The notes under the pieces were generated by a model, which worked only from the letters and a program-made list of their open reading frames with translations, ran no database searches and was not told the origin of the DNA. A stretch of 64,000 bases of DNA from JAXGZG01 sp040771825 (GTDB taxonomy: Bacteria > Bacillota > Sulfobacillia > Fermentithermobacillales > Fermentithermobacillaceae), in NCBI GenBank assembly GCA_040771825.1, contig JAXGZG010000005.1, positions 234,061 to 298,060 of the forward strand, written 5' to 3'. The position numbers were made by a program, and so were the translations under genes. Positions 9,779-18,067 of this stretch are shown here, piece after piece. Position 1 is the stretch's first letter. Each line of letters opens with the position of its first letter.

Positions 9779-10846
9779 GAGCCGACGGTATAGGTCCACG
9801 GTCTTCTGGGCCATGGCCTTGGCATCGAAGAAATCCTCCACCCTCTTCCGGCCCAAACGACCCATTCCCACCGCCAGATCAGGGTCTGTGGCCAGGGTGA
9901 CAATGGCCCGGGCTAAGAGCTGTCTGTCTTGGGGCGGCACTAGTATACCGGTCTCTTGATCTTTGACCGCTTCTGGAACTCCGCCAACCGCAGTGGCCAC
10001 TACCGGTAACCCGGTGGCCATGGCCTCGAGAGCCGCAAGGCCTAGGCCTTCAGAGTCGGAGCACAATACGAATATGTCCAGTTGGGACAGAAAGCCGGGG
10101 ATATCCTCAATGAAACCTGCCATGTTGACATAAGGCTCCAACCCCATGTCTTCTATCTTCTTCTTCAAGATCTCTTCCATGGGCCCCGTTCCGCCTATAA
10201 CGAACCTCGCGTCAGGCAGAGAGTCCAGAACTATCTTGGCGGCATCTATCAAGACGTCAAGGGCCTTCACGGGGTGAAGCCGTGCCGCGGTGCCTATGAA
10301 TATCTGCCCTCCATGGCCAGAGGCCGGCCGATAGCGCTTCTCTCTGGGCCGGAACTGATCGGTGTCAATGCCGTTTAGGATACATACGACCCGGGAAGGA
10401 TCCACGCCTGACTGAACAAGTTCCCTCTGCACGCCCGAAGATACCGCAATTATGACGTCAGAAAGAGTCTTGGACACAAGGTTGTTGATGAGAGTTCCCG
10501 AAGGCGATAGGACCCTGTCAAGCCCGTGCTTAGTGTAGACTACGGGAATCCCCAGCACCTTGGCAGCTATCCTCGCCGACAGACTGGAGTGAGTGTGAAC
10601 TAAATCCGGCTTTGCCTTCCTGATGAGTCCCAGTAACTCAAGTGTCAGAGGCCAAGAAAAGGACACGTCTCTCCCAGAAGTGCCGATTCGATTAATCCCC
10701 AAAGCGTCCAAGCGTTTGGCCAGCTCACCGTCAGGACACACCACAGACGCAGAAATCCCCGCGAAAGCGGGCTGGGTAAGAAGGTTCAGGAGGTAGCGCC
10801 CGGCCCCGCCTATATTGGTATCGGTGATAACATGAAGAACCTTCAT
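9728..10846 (-). CDS. Family 4 glycosyltransferase
   Basis: Protein of 372 aa with the two Rossmann domains of GT-B enzymes. The N-terminus has the acceptor-loop pattern VITDTNIGGAGRYLLNLL; the C-terminal domain has the retaining GT4 motif with EGLGLAALE (E-x7-E), followed by GLPVVATAVGGVPE. GT4 enzymes transfer a sugar from a nucleotide donor to a growing glycan. It is the last gene of a run with an O-antigen ligase-type polymerase/ligase, whose stop it overlaps by 4 bases, so a role in surface polysaccharide or glycan assembly is probable. Donor and acceptor are not predictable. The 3' end overlaps the convergent MFS gene by 51 bases. Confidence 0.9.
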   Translation of the reverse strand: MKVLHVITDTNIGGAGRYLLNLLTQPAFAGISASVVCPDGELAKRLDALGINRIGTSGRDVSFSWPLTLELLGLIRKAKPDLVHTHSSLSARIAAKVLGIPVVYTKHGLDRVLSPSGTLINNLVSKTLSDVIIAVSSGVQRELVQSGVDPSRVVCILNGIDTDQFRPREKRYRPASGHGGQIFIGTAARLHPVKALDVLIDAAKIVLDSLPDARFVIGGTGPMEEILKKKIEDMGLEPYVNMAGFIEDIPGFLSQLDIFVLCSDSEGLGLAALEAMATGLPVVATAVGGVPEAVKDQETGILVPPQDRQLLARAIVTLATDPDLAVGMGRLGRKRVEDFFDAKAMAQKTVDLYRRLLERRGVFANSRSGASH

Positions 10847-12354
10847 CCTACACGCTCCTCAGAAGAAGGGGCAACTCGGCTTCTCTGGAGAGTTCTCTCC
10901 TTTGCGGCCACGCCGGACGCCACCCCTAGCCAAGCCCAGACTACCAGCATAACCTGGGGATTGTACCACGTATGCTCTATGACCCCGTGGAGCATGTTAC
11001 CGGCCACCGCCGCAAGACATCCCGACAAAACCGCTATCTTGGTCCATTTTCCCCATCCTTGCCCAGGCACCCGAAACGCAGTCCACAACGAGTACCACAC
11101 GTTTGCCCCTAGGAACCAAAGAAGCGCCAGGAACCCAAGCAGCCCCAATTCAATGAGCATCTGAAAATACACGCTGTGAGAGTGAAGGGCGGGGGTTTGG
11201 ATTATCATGTGCTCGGGGTACATCTCGGAAAAAGCCTCTGCCCCAAGCCCAACACCGCGGAAAAGATACTTTCGGAGAATGGCGATAGAGCCTCGCCAGA
11301 TAGATACCCTGTAGCTATTGGAGCTGTCATTCACAGTAAACGACGAGAGCAGCCTCTGGACAAGAACAGGCGGCGCCAGAGCCGCCCCGGCTACAGCCAC
11401 AGCCAAACCGAGGATAAGCAGCCTCTTGTCGAACATGATGGCCATGATCCCGAAAGAGGCAATGAATCCAAGCCATGAGCCTCTCGACCAAGTAAACACC
11501 AGAGCCACACCTTGGACAAAAGCAAACACCAGCAAAACGGCCCGATCCCTGAGATTCTTCTGCCGGATTAGCAAAGCCAGCGTCAGGGGCAACGCCAGCC
11601 CCAACATCTCCGCAAAATAGTTGGGGTTCTGAAAAGTGCCAACCACCCGCACGATTTCCTCTTCAAACTTCTCGTCAAGCCAGGACCTAGGAGGTTGCCA
11701 GCCGGAGAAGTGCTGGTAGATGCCTACGAGACTCGATAGAGCGGTGCCCGCCAGAAACGGCCAAACCACGCTTTCATCTGCGCCCCGAGACGCCATGACA
11801 AAAGCCAGCACAAACACGAGACCCCCAAAACACCAGAGCACGAAGTTCTTCAGGCTTCGGGCAGGAACTACCGAGGAAACCGTCGCCCCAAGGAGAAACA
11901 AGAAGAGTACCAAGAAGGGAAGGAACACCCTAAACGGAAGGTGAAGTCCGGCGGAATTTCGCGGTGACTCTCCCGACGAGATTGGCTTCGACCTCATCCA
12001 CGCCAGCACAAGAACCAATGCAGCCAAGCCTAGCATCTGGATCTCTGTGGGCGCAAACGCGCCTAGGGCCAGCACAATACCAAGGAAAGTGCCTTCGGTT
12101 ACGGTGTGGCCAGAGGGAACAATGAAGAACTTCAGAAACCCGCCGAAGAATCTTGCCACAAGACTGTTCCGGACCCAGACAGATATAGGCATACGAGAAA
12201 TGGCCCCGACGATGGCGCTGCTATCAAGCGCCCGTCCGAACCAAAACAAGATACCTACTGCGGCATCACGCAATCGCCCTAGCAAAGACTCTGCCAAAGA
12301 GTGGGCGCCGTTGGCAGAAGAACCGCTGCCCGCACAGACCTTTACGGGTCTCAC
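10843..12354 (-). CDS. O-antigen ligase family membrane protein
   Basis: Integral membrane protein of 503 aa with about 12 membrane segments and the large extracytoplasmic loop typical of the Wzy/WaaL (O-antigen ligase) superfamily; the loop region includes GSWLGF (residue about 290), NSYRVSIWRGSIAI and HSVYFQMLIELGLLGFLALL, the standard C-terminal family block with its histidines. In Gram-positive-type bacteria these proteins polymerise or attach surface glycans. GTG start at 12354 overlaps the stop of the DUF4330 gene, and its stop overlaps the GT4 start, so all three are translationally coupled. The substrate glycan is unknown. Confidence 0.88.
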   Translation of the reverse strand: MRPVKVCAGSGSSANGAHSLAESLLGRLRDAAVGILFWFGRALDSSAIVGAISRMPISVWVRNSLVARFFGGFLKFFIVPSGHTVTEGTFLGIVLALGAFAPTEIQMLGLAALVLVLAWMRSKPISSGESPRNSAGLHLPFRVFLPFLVLFLFLLGATVSSVVPARSLKNFVLWCFGGLVFVLAFVMASRGADESVVWPFLAGTALSSLVGIYQHFSGWQPPRSWLDEKFEEEIVRVVGTFQNPNYFAEMLGLALPLTLALLIRQKNLRDRAVLLVFAFVQGVALVFTWSRGSWLGFIASFGIMAIMFDKRLLILGLAVAVAGAALAPPVLVQRLLSSFTVNDSSNSYRVSIWRGSIAILRKYLFRGVGLGAEAFSEMYPEHMIIQTPALHSHSVYFQMLIELGLLGFLALLWFLGANVWYSLWTAFRVPGQGWGKWTKIAVLSGCLAAVAGNMLHGVIEHTWYNPQVMLVVWAWLGVASGVAAKERTLQRSRVAPSSEERVG

Positions 12355-12863
12355 TATTGGGCGCCCCCCAGGCCAAAATCCATAGTCACAACGTGCCCCT
12401 GAAAAGCCGAGAACTTGGTCTGAAGGCTGAGGCTTCCTCCAACCCTCAGCTCCACGCCGCTCACAGTGATGACATTCTCGCTTACCCGCGCAATCCCCTT
12501 AATGGTCACATATGCATCAACCCGGTCTTGGAGTTGGGTTTGGGCCCATTTGCCGTCGCCTTCCACCAACCACACCCTAGCGGGCTCAGTCTTGACGCTC
12601 ACAACTTCCCCCACGCAGGCTCCGGTTTTGAACTCGAATATCTTACCGCCTTGTGCTATGGCTTCCGCCGTGGTCGGCCGAATGTTGGACGTGATCACGG
12701 TGAACTCGGTCTCGTGCTGCCTTTCGGCCACGTCGGACCTGAGGTTCTTCCCGAACATCGAATATCCCAACCAAACTGCCCCGGCCACCAAGACAAGCAC
12801 AACAAAAAGGTCGACGATGCTGATCTTCCCCAAGATCCGGCCCTTGTTGTCCAGAAGTTTCAA
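12354..12863 (-). CDS. DUF4330 domain protein, single-pass membrane
   Basis: Protein of 169 aa. The N-terminus LLDNKGRILGKISIVDLFVV and the following single membrane helix (residues about 17-37) identify the DUF4330 family; the remaining 130 residues are predicted extracytoplasmic and beta-rich, with the ending 'ELRVGGSLSLQTK.FxGHVVTMDF' common to this family. Function is unknown. Its position directly before, and overlapping with, an O-antigen ligase gene and a GT4 gene suggests a part in surface polysaccharide export or assembly. The stop codon overlaps the GTG of the ligase gene. Confidence 0.82.
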   Translation of the reverse strand: MKLLDNKGRILGKISIVDLFVVLVLVAGAVWLGYSMFGKNLRSDVAERQHETEFTVITSNIRPTTAEAIAQGGKIFEFKTGACVGEVVSVKTEPARVWLVEGDGKWAQTQLQDRVDAYVTIKGIARVSENVITVSGVELRVGGSLSLQTKFSAFQGHVVTMDFGLGGAQ

Positions 12864-12887
12864 AGAACCTCTCTCCTCTCCATGCCC

Positions 12888-13565
12888 CTAAAGCAGACGA
12901 ACATGGTTAATATCCAGTTCAAACCTAGTCCCTAAAAACTCTGCCGCTCTCTTGCATGCCAGCATGCGCGTGAGGAATATCTCAAAATACTCCATAACGG
13001 GAGATATGTCAGTGTCCACCATGAGCTGCAGACTGATCACCGAGGTCCCGGGATCCACTTTCAGAAACGACTTGGTGGCAGCATAATTGACCCGGTCATG
13101 CTGGTCAAAATCGTGCCTGTCGGGATTCCTGACCCTGGAACGGTGAACGTCGGACTTGTCGGCCAAGATCAAGGCTGCGGATACTCTGGATACGGGGTTG
13201 GCAGTGTCTTCGGGGTCGTGGCTCCCGATAGCGCCTATGACAGCGGCGATCTCACGGGGGTCCATGCCCCTAGACCAAAGAAGCCGTTCGGCCAAGGCCG
13301 CACCTACCTGGGCGTGATAATGCCTAGAAACGACATTCCCAATATCGTGAAGATAGCCGGCGATTTCGGCTAATTCCTGCTCCCTTTCAGGATACTTCAG
13401 CCTTTCAAGAACGTTACCTGCAATGGCCGACACAAGCCCCGCATGGCGTTGCCCGTGATCTGTGAACCCTAGCGCCCCGAGATGAGCGTTGCCCGCTTCG
13501 ACATATGCTTCTACCTCAGGATCGTTCTTGAGGCTCTCAAGAGTGACCCGCCTCACTTGCTCCAA
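12888..13565 (-). CDS. HD-domain metal-dependent phosphohydrolase
   Basis: Protein of 225 aa. Metal ligands of the HD family are visible: H in TDHGQRHA, the HD doublet in AGYLHDIGN, further H in VSRHYHAQVG and D in LADKSDVHRSR. The family hydrolyses nucleotides or cyclic nucleotides, but the substrate here is unknown. The region SKSFLKVDPGTSVISLQLMVDTD after residue 155 is a conserved C-terminal segment seen with this subtype. The start is TTG 13565, which overlaps the phosphoribosyltransferase gene; GTG 13556, with GGAG close upstream, is an equally possible start. The gene is part of the typA to GT4 run. Confidence 0.82.
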   Translation of the reverse strand: MEQVRRVTLESLKNDPEVEAYVEAGNAHLGALGFTDHGQRHAGLVSAIAGNVLERLKYPEREQELAEIAGYLHDIGNVVSRHYHAQVGAALAERLLWSRGMDPREIAAVIGAIGSHDPEDTANPVSRVSAALILADKSDVHRSRVRNPDRHDFDQHDRVNYAATKSFLKVDPGTSVISLQLMVDTDISPVMEYFEIFLTRMLACKRAAEFLGTRFELDINHVRLL

Positions 13566-14209
13566 TTGGGCATCATCTCCAGTGCGTCCTGATATTCTTC
13601 ATGAGCGGGGTTTGGAATCAACCTCCCCCGTGACAGAATCAAAGCATTCCAGGGCAACGCTATGTGGCCGAATGTCTCAAGCCCATACCAGGTGGGCTTC
13701 CAACTCTCGGCAGGAGCCCAAAGGCACGCGGTCCTAACGACTCTGGCTTTTTCCTTCTTGCAAAGAACTGAAACCATACGCATAGTCTCGCCTGTTATGA
13801 CCATCTCGTCCACCACCAGGATTCTCTGTCCCGCAACCCTGTCGGTAACAGGCACCACAACCTCCGGGCGGTCTGATACGATGGCCCCCCGCCGTCTCCT
13901 GGTCAGAAGGCATGGATACATGTCCACGCCCAGTAAAGAGGCGATAACGGCAGCGGGAATAAGGCCGCCTTTGCCGACTCCTACCACCATGTGGGGCCCT
14001 AAGGATTTGTCGGCGTCAAGGGCGATATTTCCGCAGATGGTGTCCACTTCTTCCCATGTCATATGGTATAGAGGGGAGTCCACGAGCCTAACTTCCACCA
14101 AAAGCACCCCACAGACGTCCAGATAATGCCGGCGAGCCCGCTTACATACTTCGTCGGCAGCGAATAAGATCCTGCCGTCACTCCTCTTGAGGCAACTCCT
14201 GGCCCTCAT
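13553..14209 (-). CDS. Type I phosphoribosyltransferase-domain protein
   Basis: Residues about 115-130 carry the PRPP-binding signature ILVVDEMVITGETM (hydrophobic-DE-x3-TGxT), preceded by the pyrophosphate loop region VVGVGKGGLIPA. This is the purine/xanthine-type PRTase fold; the base is not predictable. The longest frame starts at ATG 14209 and overlaps typA by 32 bases; homology-like sequence only starts near HMTWEEVDTIC, so a shorter start such as GTG 14098 (GGGG 8 bases upstream) is plausible. The 3' end overlaps the HD-protein start. The pairing of a PRTase and an HD phosphohydrolase suggests nucleotide salvage or signalling, which is inference. Confidence 0.8.
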   Translation of the reverse strand: MRARSCLKRSDGRILFAADEVCKRARRHYLDVCGVLLVEVRLVDSPLYHMTWEEVDTICGNIALDADKSLGPHMVVGVGKGGLIPAAVIASLLGVDMYPCLLTRRRRGAIVSDRPEVVVPVTDRVAGQRILVVDEMVITGETMRMVSVLCKKEKARVVRTACLWAPAESWKPTWYGLETFGHIALPWNALILSRGRLIPNPAHEEYQDALEMMPNWSK

Positions 14210-16067
14210 CCTTTCTTAGCCGGTATCTGTCGTGCCTGTCCAGAATTTCTTTCCTGAGCCTTATTGCCTCAGGCGTTACCTCAACCAGTTCGTCATCGTT
14301 TATCCATTGAAGCGAATCCTCAAGGCTCATCTCTCTGTGGGGCACCAGCCGCAGCGCCTCATCGGAAGCGGCAGAACGCAGGTTTGTTAGATGTTTCTTC
14401 TTGCATACGTTGATGTCCAAGTCCCTAGACCTGGCGTGCTCGCCGATAACCTGCCCACCGTATACTTCCTGACCTGCGCCCACAAACAACACGCCTCGTT
14501 CCTGCGCATTGTGCAGGGCGTACGCCGTTGTCTGGCCCTGTTCCCACGATATCATTGCGCCTTGGCGCCGCGTGACGATATCTCCGGCGTACTCGCCGTA
14601 GTGGTCGAAGACATGATGCATGATGCCGGTGCCTCTGGTAATGGTCAAAAAACTGGGCCGGAACCCCATTATCCCCCTAGTGGGTATGGAGAAAGACAGG
14701 CGCGCTCTGCCCGATCCCTCGCTGTGCATCTCGAGGATATCCGCTTTTCTTGGACCAAGTTCCTCCATGACCCTCCCCATGTGCTCTTCCTGAATATCGA
14801 CGCTGAGGTATTCGTAGGGTTCCATCTTCTTATTGCCCTGGGTCTTCATGATGACTTCTGGTTTGGAGACGGCCATCTCATAGCCTTCGCGTCTCATAGT
14901 CTCCAGAAGAATCGAAATGTGGAGTTCTCCCCTTCCGCTAACCCTGAAAGAGTCCGGGCTCTGAGTATCCTCGACCTTGAGGCTGACGTCTTTCTGGGCC
15001 TCCCTGCCCAAACGGTCTCGAAGATGCCTCGAGGTTACATACTGACCGTCTTGTCCGGCGAAGGGGCTGTCGTTGACCCTAAACGTCACCATCATGGTAG
15101 GCTCTTCCACTCGAATTGGCGGCAATCTGTGGGGATGGTCTGCGTCAGCTATTGTCTCGCCGATGTTTACCTGGGATATTCCCGACACCGCAGCTATGTC
15201 TCCGGCCATAACGCTGTCGGCTTCGATCCTCTTCAGTCCCTGGAAGAGCCACAAGCGAGAAACCTGCACAGGAACTATGGTTTGATCTAAGCGGCAGAGT
15301 GAAACCATCTGCCCCCGGGTCAAAACCCCCGCTTCTACCCGGCCAATGGCGATGCGACCAACGTAATCATCGTGGGATAAAGCGCTTATCATCATCTGGA
15401 GCGGAGCCTTGGCCTTCGTCAAAGGGGCCGGAACGTGGTCCAGAATAGCGTCTAATACTGGAAATATGTTGCCCGCGCGTGGACTCTCCCTCTTTTGGGA
15501 TTGGCCATATTCCAAGGCTTCTTGCAGATGTGCTGTGGCAAACCCAGACCGAGCGTCGCAGTAGACGACAGGGAAATCTACATCCTCATCGGTAGCCCCC
15601 AGGTTGACCAGGAGATCAAAAACCTCGTTGTATACTTCATCCAGTCTTGAGTCGGGGCGATCAATCTTGTTTATGGCAAGAACTATCTTGAGGCGGTGCG
15701 AAAGCGCCTTTTGCACCACAAACCGGGTCTGAGGCATGGGCCCGTCACGCCCGTCCACAAGAAGAATGGCGCCGTCCACCATGCTCAAGGTGCGCTCTAC
15801 CTCGCCGCCAAAATCAGCGTGGCCGGGAGTATCAACGATATTGATCTTTACGCCCTTGTACTCGATAGATGTGTTCTTGGCCAGGATGGTTATGCCCCGT
15901 TCTTTCTCCAGTTCGTTGGAGTCCATGACTCGCTCCGATACCGCCTGGTTTGCCCGAAATACCCCCGTCTGACGGAGAAACGCATCCACCAGAGTGGTCT
16001 TTCCGTGGTCTACATGAGCGATAACCGCCACGTTTCTTATATTCTCGTTGCGTGCTGCCAAATCCAT
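14178..16067 (-). CDS. typA: TypA/BipA ribosome-associated GTPase
   Basis: Translational GTPase of about 629 aa. G1 is AHVDHGKTT, G2 region ERGITI, G3 DTPGHADFGGEVER, G4 NKIDRPDSR; domains II, III, V and the BipA-specific C-terminal domain follow (SIPTRGIMGFRPSFLT, and the positively charged end with NCKKKHLTNLRSA-type sequence, which in BipA binds the ribosome A site). It acts on the ribosome under stress or low temperature and in 50S assembly. I use ATG 16067 (MDLAARNENIRNVAVIAHVD) with AAAGGGA upstream; the open frame to 16277 adds 70 residues unlike the family. It leads the downstream PRTase-HD-DUF4330-ligase-GT4 run. Confidence 0.96.
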   Translation of the reverse strand: MDLAARNENIRNVAVIAHVDHGKTTLVDAFLRQTGVFRANQAVSERVMDSNELEKERGITILAKNTSIEYKGVKINIVDTPGHADFGGEVERTLSMVDGAILLVDGRDGPMPQTRFVVQKALSHRLKIVLAINKIDRPDSRLDEVYNEVFDLLVNLGATDEDVDFPVVYCDARSGFATAHLQEALEYGQSQKRESPRAGNIFPVLDAILDHVPAPLTKAKAPLQMMISALSHDDYVGRIAIGRVEAGVLTRGQMVSLCRLDQTIVPVQVSRLWLFQGLKRIEADSVMAGDIAAVSGISQVNIGETIADADHPHRLPPIRVEEPTMMVTFRVNDSPFAGQDGQYVTSRHLRDRLGREAQKDVSLKVEDTQSPDSFRVSGRGELHISILLETMRREGYEMAVSKPEVIMKTQGNKKMEPYEYLSVDIQEEHMGRVMEELGPRKADILEMHSEGSGRARLSFSIPTRGIMGFRPSFLTITRGTGIMHHVFDHYGEYAGDIVTRRQGAMISWEQGQTTAYALHNAQERGVLFVGAGQEVYGGQVIGEHARSRDLDINVCKKKHLTNLRSAASDEALRLVPHREMSLEDSLQWINDDELVEVTPEAIRLRKEILDRHDRYRLRKDEGQELPQEE

Positions 16068-16103
16068 AGTCTCGTCCCTTTCCGTCACAGGGCATTGAGG
16101 ATC

Positions 16104-16109
16104 ATTATA
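16104..16109 (-). promoter_or_regulatory. Putative -10 element of typA
   Basis: A perfect TATAAT on the minus strand lies 37 bases before the typA start codon. The -35 region is poor, so the call rests on the -10 and position only. Confidence 0.4.
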
Positions 16110-16194
16110 CTGTTTCCGCGAACATCCGGGTAGAAATCTGCTCTTGGTGCTACAATGGAATGGCAACCCTGACAAACGTTGAACCGGAGGCAAG

Positions 16195-17013
16195 ATGAGG
16201 ACAAAGAACACCGCACTCGGCCCCTTCAGGCGATTTTTCGACGGCCTTGCCAAAGGAGTAAAAGCCCAAACGCTCATAAGATGGCTAGGTATGCCCTTCC
16301 AGAGGGTCTTTGACCATGTGGGGAAGACTCACGAATTCCTGACGGAGCAGGCATTCAGGATCCTAGAGAATGACGGGTGGAAAGCCGCGGCAGCGTTTTG
16401 CCAAGACCACAGAGACTCGATTGTTAGCGGCAACTATTGGGCCGACACTTTTTGGAAGAACGCTACTCACCACTTTAGCCCACGCACCAATAGGGGATTG
16501 TGGGTGTGGCCGAGTGCTCACGACCAGCTCCGGCACTGGTTCAACTCGGCGGTATCCTTGTGGATTAGGGGCAAGATCGAGAAGGCCGCTCACGCTCTCG
16601 GCTCCTGCCTACACATAGTTCAGGACTGTTGCCAGCCGTATCACTCAAACTGCGTCATCTTCGAAGGTCACCAGAAGTACGAAATTTGGGCCGATGACCA
16701 TAAAGATGAGTTTTCTGTGGAACATGGAGGCATTTACCGATTTTCGGGAAAACCCGAAGACTGGGCGAAAGACAACGCTGAGTTCTCGTGTAACTTTTTG
16801 TCGGAAGTTTGCTCCCAGTCTCCAGACGAAGATGAACGGCGGCGTGCGGCCACGGCATCCCTTTTGGGGAGATCACAGCAAACTACAGCCGGATTCATCA
16901 TGTTCTTCTTGGATAGAGTCAGATCGGCTGCTCTGGCTCGCCAGTGTTCTCCAGAAGACGTTGCGTTTCTAGAAGGATTGTTGACACGTCAAGGCCCCAG
17001 CAGAAGCGGATAG
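16195..17013 (+). CDS. Zinc-dependent phospholipase C-like protein
   Basis: Protein of 272 aa. The spacing of putative zinc ligands matches the Bacillus cereus phospholipase C / P1 nuclease fold: H in KTHEFLTEQAFR, D in NYWADTFW, H in NATHHF, then H-x3-D-x5-H in CLHIVQDCCQPYHSN, and H-x3-E in GHQKYEIW; the helix QQTTAGFIMFFLD matches the family C-terminus. B. cereus PLC uses the N-terminal Trp of the mature enzyme as a ligand; here there is no clear signal peptide and a Trp sits at about residue 30 (LIRWLG). So either the N-terminus is processed in an unusual way or the protein is cytoplasmic with a modified site. Start ATG has GGAGG 8 bases upstream. Confidence 0.82.
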   Translation: MRTKNTALGPFRRFFDGLAKGVKAQTLIRWLGMPFQRVFDHVGKTHEFLTEQAFRILENDGWKAAAAFCQDHRDSIVSGNYWADTFWKNATHHFSPRTNRGLWVWPSAHDQLRHWFNSAVSLWIRGKIEKAAHALGSCLHIVQDCCQPYHSNCVIFEGHQKYEIWADDHKDEFSVEHGGIYRFSGKPEDWAKDNAEFSCNFLSEVCSQSPDEDERRRAATASLLGRSQQTTAGFIMFFLDRVRSAALARQCSPEDVAFLEGLLTRQGPSRSG

Positions 17014-17032
17014 CAGAATCAGAGAACGGGTA

Positions 17033-17052
17033 GGTGTCCGCCAGCGGACACC
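17033..17052. repeat. Inverted repeat, copy 1 (9-2-9)
   Basis: GGTGTCCGC-CA-GCGGACACC is a perfect palindrome with a 2-base centre, in the 190-base gap between two convergent genes. A second copy (17098-17115) and a half-copy CTGTCCGC near 17066 lie in the same gap. It may act as a bidirectional transcription barrier or be a dispersed palindromic repeat; no T-tract follows. Confidence 0.7.
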
Positions 17053-17097
17053 TCTTGGCGCAGACCTGTCCGCTACAGTGCAGGATACCGCTTGAAC

Positions 17098-17115
17098 CTG
17101 TCCGCCAGCGGACAG
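17098..17115. repeat. Inverted repeat, copy 2 (8-2-8)
   Basis: CTGTCCGC-CA-GCGGACAG shares the core TGTCCGCCAGCGGACA with the copy 65 bases upstream. The arms differ from copy 1 only at the outermost base pairs, and the change is compensated on both arms, so base pairing is conserved. Confidence 0.7.
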
Positions 17116-17205
17116 CAGAGGGCCTATCCGGGGCTAGATGTTCGCTCCAATGGCAAATTTGCTTCCTCCAGTCCCGCTGAGCGTCCTGGAACCTCCGGCA
17201 AGTTC

Positions 17206-18009
17206 CTATGAGAATACTGGAGTGCGCTTTTGGAGAAACGCCCGCATCCCTTCTTTTTGGTCGGGATGTTGGAAGCACTGAGCGAAACAGTCTTGTTCCA
17301 TCTCATATCCATCCCTACCGCCGGCACGCTCTTTGTCCATGGAGCCCGATACACAAGCCTTCGCCAAAACCACAGCAGCGTGAGACTTTCTGGTGATCTC
17401 CACGGCCATCTCCCGGGCGGCAGATAAGGCTTCTCCCTTAGGGACAACCTTGTTAACCAGACCTATCTGGAACGCTTCCTGCGCGTCTATGGTCCTGCCG
17501 GTTACGACCAACTCAGTGGCTTTGGCCACGCCAACGAGTTTGGGCAATCTCTGGGTGCCCCCGAATCCAGGTATGATCCCGAGGCCGACTTCAGGCTGGC
17601 CGAACTTAGCGTTTTGGGATGCTATCCGGACATCGCACGCCATGGCCAGCTCGTTGCCGCCTCCTAAGGCATACCCATTGACTGCGGCAATAACAACGCC
17701 AGGAAAACTGGAGAGTCTAGCGAAAACCCGCTGCCCCTCTTCAGAAAACTCTCGAGCCTCGGCAGGCGTCATGTTCTCCATGTCAGCGATGTCCGCCCCT
17801 GCCACGAAAGCCCTGTCGCCTTGACCGGTGACTATGATGACTCGAACAGTACCCAAGGCTTCGATTCTGTCCAAACACTTCCCGAGCTCCCCAATGACTT
17901 TGGAGTTCAACGCATTGAGAGCCTTAGGACGGTTCACGGCCACCGTGACTACTTGCCCTTCCATGAAAACATCCAGAGTGTGAAACCCAAAGTCATGTCT
18001 GTCCTCCAC
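17206..18009 (-). CDS. Enoyl-CoA hydratase/isomerase (crotonase) family
   Basis: Protein of 267 aa, the usual crotonase length. Family blocks are in order: PKALNALN (residue about 30), the oxyanion-hole segment AFVAGADIADM (about 68) and ALGGGNELAMACD (about 112), then PEVGLGIIPGFGGTQRL. Both glutamates that act in hydratases (in GGNELA and in QPEVGLG) are present, so hydration of short-chain enoyl-CoA (as in 3-hydroxybutyryl-CoA dehydratase) is likely. GTG start at 18009 with AGGAGGG upstream. It is a single gene here, with no neighbouring butyrate or beta-oxidation genes. Minus strand, followed by the convergent phospholipase C-like gene. Confidence 0.9.
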   Translation of the reverse strand: MEDRHDFGFHTLDVFMEGQVVTVAVNRPKALNALNSKVIGELGKCLDRIEALGTVRVIIVTGQGDRAFVAGADIADMENMTPAEAREFSEEGQRVFARLSSFPGVVIAAVNGYALGGGNELAMACDVRIASQNAKFGQPEVGLGIIPGFGGTQRLPKLVGVAKATELVVTGRTIDAQEAFQIGLVNKVVPKGEALSAAREMAVEITRKSHAAVVLAKACVSGSMDKERAGGRDGYEMEQDCFAQCFQHPDQKEGMRAFLQKRTPVFS

Positions 18010-18067
18010 AATTCTCCCTCCTGGTTCTCTCTTTGACTACCGATGACTACTACGCGACTACAACTGA

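Noticed and set aside
14391..15290. A 299-codon plus-strand frame opposite typA
   Set aside because: Antisense shadow of TypA domains II-V; no start signal and no recognisable domain.
17033..17115. The repeated palindromes as a CRISPR or attachment site
   Set aside because: Only two and a half copies, unequal spacing, no spacers or integrase gene nearby.
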